A program made the position numbers and the translations under genes. Of a stretch of DNA of 64,000 nt, positions 1 to 12,343 are shown piece after piece. The notes below the pieces were generated by a model. It ran no database searches, was not told the DNA's origin, and saw nothing but the letters and a program-made list of their open reading frames with translations. Source of the stretch: Distichodus sexfasciatus (lineage: Eukaryota > Chordata > Actinopteri > Characiformes > Distichodontidae); the NCBI GenBank assembly GCA_032718565.1, contig JAVGVS010000013.1, positions 3,382,192 through 3,446,191 on the forward strand. The letters run 5' to 3'. Numbering within the stretch: position 1 is the first letter of the stretch; the number at the start of each line of letters is the position of its first letter.

Positions 1-529
1 ATCAGATGACATATGAGATATCAACATTCAAAGGAGTCGGGTTTCTCCTGTCACGCCAAGTGAGAAACGGAGAAATTCGCTCTTTGAAGTTGACTATCGA
101 CGAGCACACACAGACGCAGCGGCGTCGCGCTACGCTTGTATTTACGGTAGCCTACGCTGTATCTGGCTGTTACACGGATAGCCTACTCCGGCGCAGGGTT
201 AACTGAACTCGAGACTAAGATGGATTCCGGAGAAATATTCACGCTTAGTCAACAACCAGTGGATTTAGAAGGAATATTGAAGTAGAGCGGCCAAACAGAA
301 ACTTTTAACATTCTGTTGAATTGAATTTCACCTCAAGAAAGTCACGCTTTTTAGATGGAAAGGGTAAGTTTTCAGCCAAATTTATTCACAACAGTACAGT
401 ATAGACCTTCCACTGTTTAAGCAAAAAACACTAAAAACAAAAAATCAAATTTTACCCCACGCAACATAAACGTTGTTTTTCCTGAAACTTCCGTTGCGAC
501 AAGCCACTGGTTTTGTCGTGGAGGGTCAC
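1..529 (+). mobile_element. R1 MITE copy 1 (5' cut by window edge)
   Basis: The right end CGTGGAGGGTCAC is intact at 529 and followed by ATAT. The interior carries CAAAGGAGTCGGGTTTCTCC and CACAACAGTACAGTATAGAC as in the other R1 copies. The left end lies before position 1. Confidence 0.75.
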
Positions 530-1904
530 ATATAAACGGATCGTCCCTCTAATTACCACAGTCACGAACCGGTGCTCCATCTGCAGTCCGGAGAGGCATT
601 CGACTCGCTCAGTTTGAAAGCAAGTTCGGCATTAAGGTTTTTAATTAGAGAAAGACTGCGGAGAAATCGAGGCGGACTTCAAGGGAAATTCCTCCGATTT
701 GAAGCTCTCGTCCCTTTAACGGATCGGAAATCTGGCTGCGGGCCAAGCAAGAGAACAAGAAGAGAGTTAGGGAAATCCGCTCGGGGCCTGGACTAACCTG
801 GGTCAGCGGCACTGCGTTTTATCAAGGAGAAGAAGAAGAAGAAGAGCGGTGACAGTCGCACATAACGAACGCCGTCAGGAGGGATTCGGGGATAATAAAC
901 AGGTGGAAATAGGCACACTTCTTCCGCCTCGACGGAAGAAGGCTCTTGAGGACACGTCTGGCCAAGAGGGTTTTGCGGGAGAAAGGAACGTACGCCGGCC
1001 CGAGCTGGCTGTACATTACGTCGAGCAATGGACGGAAAATTGATGTGTAATAAAAGAGCGTGGAGAAACCAGTTAAGCCGGACGACGCTCGTTGGCGAGG
1101 GTCGAGAAAGGCGGAATACCAGCGGTGCTCGGAGTTCAGAGGTCGCAACCTGCATTCACGTTAAAACCCAGGAAACGCATGGAGAATCGATCGCGACGTG
1201 ACAACAATCCCTCAACTCAGCAAACTGTGCAAATTTAAGACGGATGGAAAAAACGAGGCGCCCCCGACATCCTGCATCCGAATTACATTGCTCAGCATTT
1301 TCCCACGTCAAAACTGCTTGCAACTTGACCCTACCAGGCGTTCAAAATGAGGCCGCGTTAAACTGAAGCTGACGAGAAAGAAAAAAACCTAAAACAAACG
1401 CAGCCCGTTCTCAGCCTCTCCGCCTTTCAAGATCAACTTCCTGTCACAGCGCTCCTCTCGTCGCTCGAGCAAAAATATGCGCGATGTAAAAATCAGTGCA
1501 ATCTGCTAACGCTGCCGCATCCTGCCCCAGAAGACGAGAGGCTGCGTAGGCTTGCAGCCGCCGACAGGTCGCGAGCGTGAAAGCTGTTAAAATACACAAA
1601 GTTTGGAAAACCGTTCCGAGGAAGAAAAGTGGGAAATGTGGACTCTTTTCACAGCTGCCACAAGCAGTAGAGAAGTGCCAGGGATGTGGCAATATATTGA
1701 CTGCCATGATGTGAATGATATTTTTTAATGCATCATATCAATGTAATAGTTTGGAACAAACAGTTTCACCGCAATTCAATCCAAAAATTGAAGAAAATAA
1801 ATGAGAAAAAATCAACGAGCCTCTTCTTTGAGTCCAACTACATAGCAAAAAACATCAACTCAGCCCAAAAATACTATGACTTGAATTTTTGAGTCGCATC
1901 TAGT
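530..1904. other. No gene recognised
   Basis: Mixed-composition sequence with a GAAGAA run near 825-845. Several short open frames on both strands, none with recognisable domains. Searched for the missing trip4 last exon (an I-W-K-L-like motif on the minus strand) without success. Confidence 0.5.
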
Positions 1905-2300
1905 AGAGCTGGGTTCAAAAAAAATGAATTCACAGGATCAATATCGATTCTCGCTTGAAAATATGATATCGACTAAAAATTCGCCGATTTTTCGCGGCTA
2001 TTATGTATCTACTAAGTGCATCGCTAAGGAGAGCGAGCAAAAACGCGAGACCGCTAAACTTTAAAACCAAAACAGAGCTATGGCTGAAGCTGTTCACCAA
2101 ATGGCCTGGCCTAAAGGCCGATATTTCAGCAACATCTCTTTAATTTTTAAAAACAAAGGTTTATAACCACAAAAACTAGTATTGACGGAAGAAATCTCTA
2201 AATAAATCCATATCGAATCGAATCGAGAATTGAATCGGATCATGACCTTGTGAATCGGAACCGAATCGATTCAGGAAATCAGCAATCTATATTCCAGTTC
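1905..2300 (-). mobile_element. Decayed MITE B relative
   Basis: Shares the AATCGATTC-rich interior, the GAGACCGCTAAAC...GGCTGAAGCTG segment and AAACTAGTATTGACG with MITE B, in inverse orientation. The ends are eroded (AGAGCTGGGTTC). Confidence 0.55.
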
Positions 2301-2306
2301 AACATC

Positions 2307-2985
2307 TAGGGGTGCAACGATCCAACTTTTTCAGTTCGGACGCCGATCCGATACCAGTTTTTAATTAATAATAAGAAGATTATTCTGTTACGCTTAAGGA
2401 AATACACTCTCATCATCAAGCCTTTAAAATAAACATGCTACTTTTTTATGTCCAGTACCGATACGATATCCGACAACAATCCGATAACAATCCGATACAG
2501 ACTCTGATTCTTTTTGAAACAAAAAACTGAAAATAATGCTTTAAAAAACGAATACATGACTGAGATTATTCTGTTATGCTTAAGGAAATACTTTTCCAAC
2601 TAAAACAATGAACAATTACAACACATTTATGTATATGCTAAATTATTTATTATAAAAATAACATCTCAAAAAAAAATTTGTTGTGTAATTTTGTGACGGT
2701 CCCTAATCCTGCAGCGCTAAAACCATCAGGAACACAGAGGTTGCGAGTGACAGCTTACATTTACGGCTTTTAGCAGACTTACATTTCCTAATTTCAGGAT
2801 TCGAACCCACAACCTCTTGGTCCAGAGGCAAGTATCCTACCACTAGGGCAGCAACACCCCACTGAGAGCTGGTGTTGTGAAGGAAATTAAACAGTAGAAT
2901 CGCAAACATAGAAAAACCTATAAGTTAGCAGATCCGTTCCATAGATCAGCCCACCTAGCGCCACCGCGAGTCTGATCCACGGTCG
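2307..2985 (+). mobile_element. Repeat G copy 1, split by a SINE
   Basis: Starts AGGGGTGCAACGATCC and includes TCCCTAATCCTGC.GCGCTAAAACCA as in the copies at 14797 and 28248. A SINE insertion (2757-2865) separates the halves. Confidence 0.55.
2757..2865 (-). mobile_element. tRNA-headed SINE (S2), short form
   Basis: On the minus strand a tRNA-like head (TGCCCTAGTGGTAGGATACT, B box GGGTTCGAATCC) joins a tail with TCTGCTAAAAGCCGTAAATG. Repeat G copy 2 is the empty counterpart. The tail resembles that of fish V-SINE-type elements. Confidence 0.65.
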
Positions 2986-3837
2986 AGCGCTTGCATCTCA
3001 AGGTCATATCGGCCAGCCCTGGCGGCACTATTCACCTACCGCCGCTCAGTCTCACCAGTTTCACTCACCAATGTGGCACTTTCCGCCGCCGCCGTGACCC
3101 CCGCTTGACGCCAGCCTGCCGCCGAGATGGCTCGTTATTGATCCCGCCTAAAAGCCCGCGAGACAATGTAGCGCAAATCTTTGCAGCTCTCTAACGCTTT
3201 TGTAGAGCCGAGGTTGTTTCGCTTTCGCTTCGCTTTTGTTGCAGAGCAAACAGGGTTTTACAACAAGGCTTACTACAGCGTCGTTCTGGGGGCTGGGGAT
3301 GGAGAAGGAAAAGAATGACTCAAGTGCTTCTCGGTAATTCATGTAATACAGCAGTAGGTAAGAATGGCAAGGCTTTGGAAAAGCAACAGTGAGAAGCCGA
3401 AGCATTACGGTGAAGGAAGTGTGGTTGTTTTAGGGATTTTATGTCGGATTTCAAGTGGAATATGAGATAAAATTATAAAATGTTATGTTTATCAAAGCGT
3501 TCAACGCACTCAACACGCTGAAGTTCAATTTCAGAACACTCTATTTTAAGATTTAAATCGACGTAAAACGTACAAAAATACTGTGTAAATTTCGATATAT
3601 ATAGATATTAATCCCTTTGCGGAGATCTGGAGACTATCCCGGGACGCCGGGCACAAGCGGGGACCAATCCCCTTCACCAGTCACATACCTTGACGAGCCC
3701 AGCGCTTGTTTTAATCGTGAACAGATTTCAACCTACGCCTGAGCTAAGTGTTAAAAAACGCCAAAAGCCCCAGGATTAGTTTAAACAGATACCAGCGAAA
3801 AACACGCTTATGGATCTCTTACACACCGCCAGTGACC
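2986..3837. other. No gene recognised
   Basis: CG-rich stretch near 2990-3180, then AT-rich. Nothing supported. Confidence 0.5.
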
Positions 3838-4031
3838 ACGGTAAGTATGAAGAATCCAGGCCGTGTTACCACTGAGGTACTCATGAGCAAGGTATCGCCC
3901 CCAAGCACTGCTCCCCGGCTGATGCCTATAGCTGCCCACGGGATGGGTTAAATGCAGAGGTCACATTTGGTTGTGGTGCACTGCGTGCTGTGCTGTGGTG
4001 TGTTCACAATGACAAATAATCACTCACTTTC
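3838..4031 (+). mobile_element. SINE S1 copy, 5'-degraded
   Basis: Contains GAGGTACTCATGAGCAAGGT, CAAGCACTGCTCCCCGG, GGTTAAATGCAGAGGTCACA and the tail GACAAATAATCACTCACTTT. Confidence 0.65.
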
Positions 4032-4886
4032 AAGAAGGCTACTGCATCGTGATCCGAGCTAGGCATGTCGCCTGCTTTTCACTGATGGAAAACAACACGA
4101 CGCAGACAAGTGGTAAAGCATTCGAGTTTGGAATGATTTTGTGTTCTAGTGCGGGGTTGTTTTTAGAGTTTTTTTTTGGACCGAATGTCATATAAACCCA
4201 ATCAAAAAATAAACATATAAAACACTAAACGTGTATAAAAAATATCGGCCTATGTGTAAACAGACCCTTAGACCCAGTTCCATTTTTGTATCCATTCATT
4301 TACTCTGTGCTAACGCCGCTGTTTTCGTCAGCGGTGAAAATGTTGCAAGTTCCAAAAGCAGCCACATACGCCCCAGAGCCATAACTGCCTGAGATGCTTG
4401 TGAACATCTGTAGGAACGCTTTGGAGTTTTTTTTCCCCGTCCCTCTGATAAAGCTTTTGCTTCACATCATCTTTCCTTACAACAGCGTTCCAGAGTACAT
4501 CTGAGTCATCTCAGCACTATAACTTCCATCCTGGCCGGTCCGTCCTTGGTGCTGTTGAGAGGTCAGTATATCTCTGTATCTCTTCTCTTTATGACTGCAA
4601 GTGTGGATTGGTAAAACATGATATGTTCCTCCTTGCACTCGTCTGTGATTCATGTATTTATGATGGCTGTTCTACACAGTTTGTGTTTCTCCTGCGAGTC
4701 TCTGCGGTCTTTCTTGGATGAACAGGTTGTTGCAAACCGTTTGCTCCTACAGCAGCTTCTTTGTTTACTTTATTATTTCCAATTTCTTACGGTTCTTAGG
4801 GAGCAATGTCCAGAAAACTGCTTGGCGGCCTCTGCTTTTAGTCTAAAGTGTTAGTACCCTTTTCCCACTCCTTTCTTTAGAAATAG
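4032..4886. other. No gene recognised
   Basis: Unremarkable unique-looking sequence, with a short open frame at 4618-4854 lacking any domain. Confidence 0.45.
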
Positions 4887-6330
4887 GGCTGGGCGACGTG
4901 TCCGGAAAAATAATATCACCATATTTTACGGTATAAGCAATACACGATTCAGGGATGCACGATTCAGAAAACCTCAAAATTCGATTCCGATTCTTGCGTT
5001 CACGATTCGATTCAAAATCGATTCCCCATTCATAAACGCATTCACAATTCATCACATAGATGAATTTGTTTCCAGATTGCTTTTTTGAGTTACTTTTCCC
5101 ATTTGATCGTGGCAGATCAACAACAACAAAAAAATCACAGCGAATCAAATGTAGTTTACTAAATGTAGTTTCCCCGGTTTGTTATTATCATGTTACAATT
5201 TACACCGATCCTCAGCATCAAGTACGTTTTATTCTACGACTTGCGCAACACTATTTTAGAATCAGAATGGAGTTGACGGGGGCATCAGGGAGCCGCTACC
5301 AACCTGCGGGAGACTCTGGATGTCTGTATTAAATCTATATTAATATCCATGATAAATAGTAGGTAATAAACACTTTTGCAGCCTCCGTCTTTTTTATTGT
5401 ATATCTGTATTATAGCCAAAAATTATATCGGGTGATACATTTTATGAGTTTACATGAACAGGAACATTCAGTTTCACACATTACAAAAAGGAAAAAGTGC
5501 TTCCCTTCGCTGTTTTTAGTGGTGCGTGCTCCCGCAGGGACGCTTTTTCGTGTTACACCGCACCGCGAGAACTGCCGCCATTCGGCCATGTTCATCATGT
5601 TGTGCAGCGTACGGTTAACTAAGTGAGCAAAGTGAGTGATTATTTGTCATTGTGAGCACACCACAGCACAGCACACAGTGCACCACAACCAAATGTGACT
5701 GCATTTGACCCATCCGTGAAGGAGCAGTGGGCAGCGCCGAGCAGTGCTTGAGGCGGTACCTTGCTCATGAGTACCTCAGTGGTAACTTTATCGGTTCCTG
5801 AATTCAACTCATGACTCTCTGACTACGGGCAAACGCCCATCGCTACGCCACCCATCGCTCAACTCATGAACGTAAGTTAACGATGTGATTTAATTACGCC
5901 GCCAATGGAGAAAATTCGCAAATTCATTCTCACCCTCAGGATCCAAATTTATCCCGGGATTAGCGTGAACGGTAGGATATGGCACACCCATAGTGTGTGC
6001 GTGTGTGTGTGAGTGTGTGCGTGCGTTAGGGCAGATCCAGAGAACAAAGGAGAATTGTAACCACTCGACCACATAGAAGAAGAGATGACATGCCGTCGTG
6101 TAAACGAGATGAATAACATAAGGCTGTTTTGTTTGTTTAATCAAAGGACAAGCTTTAGAGATGTTCTATAAGAAAGGTAACCTTAAATGATCTCAGCTGT
6201 GGACTCGTGTCGGGGGAAAGAGTAAACCCAGTGCCATTACGTTAGTTGAAAAAAATATAAAATCGCTTTTGAATCGGCAGAGAAAGAATCTCGATTCCCT
6301 ACGAGATATATCATGATATATTTTCTCTTT
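4887..6330 (+). mobile_element. Repeat D copy 1, split by a SINE
   Basis: The AGGGATGCACGATTCAG start is at 4952, after a short AGGGCTGGGCG fragment. It contains GATGAATTTGTTTCCAGATT and ends near GCAGAGAAAGAATCTCGATT. A SINE of family S1 (5629-5862) interrupts it. Confidence 0.55.
5629..5862 (-). mobile_element. SINE S1 copy inside repeat D
   Basis: Reverse orientation: GTGAGTGATTATTTGTCATT tail first, then GGAGCAGTGGGCAGC and GCTCATGAGTACCTCAGTGG, ending with a degenerate tRNA-like head. Confidence 0.65.
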
Positions 6331-7033
6331 CTGGGAGAAAACCTCCTTTCCCACAATCCCCTGCGCATGACTCGGAGCCACGTCGCAATAATGGAATGGA
6401 CGTGTTTCCGAAAATAAACACTGAAAATATCAGGTCAGTATCTGTATTGTGAGTAGAACACGTCATTTATCAGCAAAAATACGAGTTTTGTCTGTAATAA
6501 AGGGGAAGATTTGACCGAACTGCGTTCCACATGATGGCTAGTCCCGTACGGCAGCCCTAAAATACCTGTGCCTTCTGCCATATGTGGTCTGACGGTGACG
6601 CAAACTTCTCCGAGTGGCACGCCAACACGCACACGCACGCAAGGAGATCCGCGGCTAACGCCACATGGCACGCTGACAGGCTTTAAAGCCTGATGTAAAC
6701 AGGTTTTAACTGAACCAGAGCTCTCTCCTCTCATTCCCTCCGCATAATCACCATCCCCTCCTCCCCTAGCCGCCGCGCTCCCTCTCTCCCTCACTCAAGC
6801 ATTAATTTTTAATCAGAGCTTAAGTGGCCATCTTGGCAGAAGCCGAGGGCAGCGAGGTCAAGGCTGCCGCTTCCAGTAACAAAGTAGGAAGCATTTTTTG
6901 AAGAGCAAACGAGCCTGGGAACAAACATAGACCGGCAAAAAGAGGGAGGGGAAAAAAGCAGCAGACATCGTTTCTGCCGGGTTAGCGCAACTCTTAATTA
7001 GAATTCAAATGCTGGTGTTGGAGAAGCTACTTT
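6331..7033. other. Repeat-poor block, no gene
   Basis: Includes TTAATTTTTAATCAGAGCTT (6802-) and CTTAATTAGAATTCAAATG (6991-), homeobox-like AT cores in otherwise GC-rich sequence. Possible regulatory DNA, but this is only an impression. Confidence 0.3.
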
Positions 7034-7517
7034 TAGGGCCTGTATCCACCAAACGTGGTCGCTGCGCTGGCAGCGACTGTTTTTAATAAAAATGCAATGA
7101 GCTTCAGCGTTCAGAGCGCTAACCGAGAAAAAAAACGAAAAGAAACTGCCAGTGGTGACGGTTTTCTTGCCGCGTCAACTTTTAAAACAGCGCTATGCCA
7201 CAATGCCGTCACTTCTTTGCTAGCCAATCAAACTCGAGGAAGGGGTGGGACATCGGTGGTAAATCGGCGGTATTATTCCGCTTATCTCACGCACCCGACA
7301 TCTCTACGCTCTAGTTCAAACGCCGCTTAATGCCAAGATGCTATTTCTCCATTTGAAGACAACGGTTTTACTCATTAAGCCCCCATCTCAGTGAACACGC
7401 TACAATATTCACGGAAATAGGAACAAACGCAGGAAGTGCCCGGCGATCGCCAGAATCTCAGCAACATCAAGCGCTGAGGAACGACAGAGAAAGCGCTTGA
7501 AGCAGACACGGGCCCTA
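7034..7517 (+). mobile_element. MITE V with TAGGGCC ends
   Basis: Left end TAGGGCCTGTATCCACC, right end inverse TAGGGCCCGTGTCTGCTTC. The interior and the following 300 bases are unusually rich in GCGCT/AACGC words. No coding capacity seen. Confidence 0.5.
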
Positions 7518-7830
7518 AACGCGGTTGCTTTTTAGGCCCGCCCACACGGACGACGAATGAACGCTTCGAACGCCATACGCTGCTTTTTAAGCGCGCTTGT
7601 AGCGCTGCGCTCGACATGCCACTGGCGTCGCACAGCGCTGCTTTTCTCAAGGTTGCCGATTTGACGGCAAGAAAACGCTGCATGCAGCGTTATTTGACGC
7701 CACCCGAACGCGCAGCCGGCCGAACGCCGGTGCCGAACGCCCGTGCGGACGCGTTGATTTGCTCCAATGAGCAGAAAAACGGTCGGCGCTCGCCTGGCGC
7801 CATGAACGCCAGATAAACGCCCGTTAAGTA
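7518..7830. repeat. GC-rich segment dense in AACGC/GCGTT words
   Basis: High CpG for this window, with repeated ACGC, GCGCT and GAACGCC words. Probably part of the same or an adjacent repeat as MITE V. No gene signal. Confidence 0.35.
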
Positions 7831-9238
7831 GTTGACGACACTACAAGCTACAAAGGGAAAGTAGAGATAACTATATTACAGCTGTTTACAGCCATGGATT
7901 CTTGCTTCCATCTTCGCCAAGGTGGACTCCATCTAACTCCACCTCACAGCTGCCAAGAAAGCAAAAGCATGGCGCAATAAGCGTATACGAGGCAATAATC
8001 AGATGCCACTTCTGCCAGTTCAACACTAATCAGAAACACCTTGTAGTTGGAAATACCAGTATTTAGACAGAGGGTAAAACTAACAATGTACCAACAAAGT
8101 AAAAAAGTTGCTACTTTTAAAGCTACAACATTTAAAAAAATCTTTGCTACTGATAGACTAAAAAAAGTCTTTTACAAAAATGTATGGCTTCTGGCAAACA
8201 GTTGCCGTTAACTCATATCGCTTGTCATAAATTTAACGCGGCTAAATTTGCAATTTAGCAAACGTATAAATTTGTCACCAAAATTTCAACTGTTTCAAAA
8301 ATTTCAAAAGGCCAATTGTTTTGGCAAATCACTGGCAAATACGTTTGCCACTAGCGGTATTTTGCCTTTGTTGCCAAAACATTGCTGCAAGCCTGCCACT
8401 AGTTGCTAACAATGGCGTCGCTGCTTATAGTTCCACTGTCATGTCCTCTCATCTCGACCGTTTCATTCTTCCACCTCTACGATAATAAGGGTGGAATGAG
8501 CCTTGTGGTCGGTGTAACTTATCGCTCTTCGTGTGAGTCACAACAGGAGAACGAACCTGCGGTGGAAAAGAGGTAGATGGCGTCTAACGGAAGCTCTCGT
8601 CTTTCTTTCTCCAGAGCTCGGCCTCATTAATGAGCACGAATGTAAGACCACCTCATGTCACGCCGGAAGTTGCCACCGAGCCGAGACGACGACGGCGGCG
8701 CGGCGGCGTATGCTCTAAGGTCTCCCTGCATTATTTATTTACATACTCCGGTGGTCCGACCCGGCGCTTGTAATGAGGAGCCAAGTCATGGTCTGCTTCA
8801 GTTCACGGCGAAATGTCAAAGCGCGCTCTCGGATGGCCGCTCGACCGCAGAGGACCTGCCATAAAATACAATGTAAAAAAAGTCCCAGAATTCCCTGTCG
8901 CCTACGCAAACCCCTCTTTTCTCCCTCCCTCTGTTTATTCTCAACTAACTCCCCCACGTCAGCTTTTTCCCCCTTCCTCCCCTTCACACTGCTGAGGAAC
9001 CACCTGGCTAGTGATCTCTTTATCAGGCCTCGTAGGTGTTCCATAAGAAAGAGCTGCCGCAAGAGTCCCGGCTGAATTTCTGGAAAAGCGCTTAGCGACT
9101 AAAGTTGATGATGAGGGAAAGTGATGAAACGGCATCTTTAACAAAGTGGCTCGACGTGCCAACATTCATTGTGTTCAAAGCTATTTTGGTTGGACACTCA
9201 TTTTGAGATCAATGTAAAACTTGGGGAAAAAAACTGTC
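7831..9238. other. No gene recognised
   Basis: 8200-8400 is dense in TTGGCAAA/TTTGCCA words in both orientations and looks like a decayed palindromic repeat. 8440-9160 is GC-balanced and repeat-poor, with short overlapping frames only. Confidence 0.4.
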
Positions 9239-9364
9239 TAAAATGTAACGACGCATCGGAAAATCGAATTGGATCGGATCACTATTCTTTCTCTGCTGAT
9301 TCCAAACCAATTCATGCATTCCAAAAAATTTATTCGCACCGTCCAATAAATATAATGGCACAAG

Positions 9365-9505
9365 AGTTCAGCCCGTGGAGTAGTGATTGGAGACGGTACC
9401 TCGCTCATGAGTACCTCAGTGGCACCTTTACCGGTCTGGGATTCGAATCGCCACTTCCGATCACGGGGCAAATGCGCTAATCGTTATGCTACCAACTGCC
9501 CTCAG
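9365..9505 (-). mobile_element. SINE S1 copy, tail missing
   Basis: Reverse orientation: CTCATGAGTACCTCAGTGGC, CCGGTCTGGGATTCGAATC (B box inverse), GATCACGGGGCAAATGCGC. The ATAATCACTCAC tail is absent. Confidence 0.6.
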
Positions 9506-9612
9506 GGAATATCTGAAAAGTCTAAATGTGGGCAATTTTGGGCGATTGAAGTTGCCCTTTCAATTTACACATGCTCTGAAGGACGGCGCTCGTGAAGCGT
9601 TTCCTCGCACGC

Positions 9613-9970
9613 CGAGGGCTGTCTAAAAATCGTTCAATTTAACAATATCGCATTCTCCCTCGCTCAAAAATACGAGAATATCGACCAAAAATTCACGGAT
9701 CGATCTTTTTCCTGGCGGCTATACACTACCTCTCGCCATCACAAGAAGGAGAGAGCTTATAAAACGTGAGACCGCGAAGCGAAAACCATGGCGAAGCTGC
9801 CCGCCAAATCACCGCCTGGCCTAATTTTTATAACCAAGCAAAACTAGTATTGACGCTAAAGAAATCTCTATAGAAATCAATATTTGACCTAATCGAGAAC
9901 CGAATCGATCATGACTCTTGTGAATCGAATCTAATCGATTCAGGAAATCGCGAACGATACCCAGCCCTAG
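9613..9970 (-). mobile_element. Decayed MITE B relative
   Basis: Shares AAACTAGTATTGACG, CCATGGCGAAGCTGCCCGCC-type interior and the terminal ACCCAGCCCTA with MITE B, in inverse orientation. Confidence 0.6.
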
Positions 9971-11236
9971 TACGGCGGCCTGGAAAAACCTGTCACTGCG
10001 TCTGCCTTCGGCCGTGTAATAAGATTCAATCGAGGTCCGATTAATCAGCTCGATCCGATCTCGAGGCGGAAACGCATCACAGGCCAAACGCACCGGCAAC
10101 TAAATTGGGGGGGAAACGGGCTGAATCAATCCTCCGCCGCCACCGCTGCCGGGTTATTGCAATTTTCCGGCTGCGCTTTGCTCACTGGTGGTAACTTTCG
10201 TGGAATTGGGGACGTGTTAATTTAACCTCTCATCCCAACGCTGCATTGTTCGCTTCACCCCTTTCTTCGTAGGGGTCGGGCGAGCCTTACGTGTTCTCGG
10301 CGACTTTTTCGGCATTAGCGGCCCGCCGCCCGTTGCCCTCTGGCTGCTCCATTAGCCGTGTGACAGATCTGTAATAAACGCAGCCTGTCACCTCGGAAGG
10401 CTGCAGCACATTTTCCTGGGTGATGTATATAAATAACGCCTTTATACCCCACCCTCCTTTTTTTTCCTTTCCCCACCCCCCACCACTCACCACAGGCTCA
10501 ATAGAGCTGAAACCTGATTTCTGTCGAGCAGCGAGGCAGCTGTTGGATCAAAAAAATAAATAAATAAAATTCCCCCGCACTCAGATAGCCCTGGAAAATA
10601 CATGAATATAAAAAGGAATCCATGAATAAATCAAAAGCACTCTCCCTTCTTTCACGCGCTCTCCCTACGGATGATTTTAGCAGAGGGAGGAAGAAAAAAA
10701 AAAGGTAGACGGAAAGAAACAAGCACTGCAGGGGGAAATAAAAGGGGGAGGGAGGGAGGGAGGGAGCGGAAAGCCAGAAACGGTCAACGAACGTCGTTCC
10801 TCGGGCTCGGCGGGACCCTAGGCGAGGAGGTAAGGAGACAAATTTGTGCAGGCGCGTTAAAACTGTTCCACATGCTCCGCGACAGCGAGGAGGACATGCA
10901 TTTTTCATAGCTCTTTGTTTTTGCAGAAGGCGCAAAGCTGGCGCTGGTGGTGGGCGCTGCAGTGAGAATGCAATGTACAAACCACAAACGGACTGCCTTC
11001 AATCTCAGCAAAATGCCTGCTCTTAAAGACTGTGCATTAACCTGCAAAACCTGGGTGTGGACTCTGTGCTACACAGAGCTAGGCCGATTTATCGGAGAGT
11101 CGATATTATTGCCTGATGAATTCCAATTCAAATAAAATGACCAATAAATAATCCGATTCTTAAAAAATCAGTCCGTTATCAAAATTGTGTCGGTCTTGAA
11201 AATCAGACATCGTTCAAGCGCACAGGATATTACTTA
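9971..11236. other. Repeat-poor block, no gene
   Basis: 10130-10640 is CpG-moderate with GCCGTGTGACAGATCTGTAATA-like sequence. A pyrimidine tract lies at 10440-10490 and the G-rich tract at 10740. No coding similarity. Confidence 0.35.
10740..10770 (+). repeat. (GGGA)n G-rich tract
   Basis: GGGGGAGGGAGGGAGGGAGG: several GGG runs with one-base spacers, which fits the pattern of a G-quadruplex. Confidence 0.75.
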
Positions 11237-11391
11237 GGAGTGAAAGTCACGATTCAACATTCTAATATGATTCAATGGAAAACAATTCCATGTCTGATAA
11301 TGTAACAAAGTCTGACGCGATACAGTTTAGATCTGATTGAGTTTAGCAGCTAGCAGTCGATATCAGACTATATTATATGCTGATGTAACAC

Positions 11392-11837
11392 TAGGGGTGG
11401 GAATCGAAAACGTTCCCATCGATCAACTCCATAAGAATCGTTCACCTCCAATGTTATCGATTCTTTTTAACAATTCTCTCTTCCCAGCACCACCTTTTCC
11501 AGTTTTTCCCTACGTTTTGCATCGCGGTACATTACGTTGTCACTCTCTCTGTGACCTGACCTTCAACCATGAGGCATCATGACGCATAAATGATATTTTT
11601 CGCGATGTAAACATTAATCAGAAATATGAATATGAATGTGATGATGTTCGCAGTCTTGCGCAGACATCATTTTGGGGAAAATAAAATGGTTGTTTTTGGA
11701 GCGGAACACGGCGTAGAACTACTTTTTCCCACTCTGAAAACTACACAGGAACCGATAAGAGAATTGATGAGGAATTGGATTGATAGGCAGAATCGACTAT
11801 GGCATTGATATTGATCAAATCTATCGACTCCCGCCTA
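11392..11837 (+). mobile_element. hAT-like MITE A (446 bp)
   Basis: Starts TAGGGGTGGGAATCGA and ends TCGACTCCCGCCTA. It is flanked by perfect 8-bp direct repeats TGTAACAC (11384-11391 and 11838-11845). The uninterrupted Y copy has a single TTTAACAC at this point. The 8-bp duplication and TAGGG terminus fit the hAT superfamily. No transposase is encoded. Confidence 0.8.
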
Positions 11838-11981
11838 TGTAACACAATCACTTCTATTCATATCAAATCACGAAATGCAACTAAAAGATCATTTGACATT
11901 TTTATTCCTGAGCTCAACCACATGAACAGCAAATTTGAATAAAAACAGACCTTTAATCTGAAGTGAATTTGCTATACGTAT

Positions 11982-12343
11982 TAGGGCTGGGCATTGTTGC
12001 TGATTCCCTGAATCAATTCGATTCCGATTCACAAGGTCATGATCCGATTCAATTTTCGATTCGATTCAATTCGATATCGATTTATTTAGAGATTTCTTTG
12101 CGCCAATACTAGTTTTGCTTGGTTATAAAAATAGGCCAGACGGTGATTTGAGTGGAGCAGCTTCAGCCACGGCTCTATTTGGTTTCGGCTTCGCCGGTCT
12201 CACGTTTTTATAGCTCTCTTGCGCGTCGCGGAGAAGAAGTATAGTCAAGAGGAAAAGATCGATCCGTGAATTTTGAATCGAGAATGATTTTTCTAACGAG
12301 AATCGATACTGATCGGTGAATCGATTTTTTGAACCCAGCCCTA
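11982..12343 (+). mobile_element. hAT-like MITE B (362 bp)
   Basis: Starts TAGGGCTGGGCATTG and ends with the inverse CCCAGCCCTA. The flanks ATACGTAT (11974-11981) and ATATGTAT (12344-12351) match at 7 of 8 bases. The interior is rich in GATTCGATTC. Related decayed copies lie at about 1905-2300 and 9613-9970. Confidence 0.75.

Noticed and set aside
5060..5100. Candidate missing trip4 last exon (minus-strand I-W-K words)
   Set aside because: The same words occur in the repeat D copy at ~24050, so they are repeat sequence and the flanking residues do not match TRIP4.
10498..10980. 160-codon open frame, minus strand
   Set aside because: Driven by purine/pyrimidine low complexity and the GGGA tract; no similarity to a known family.
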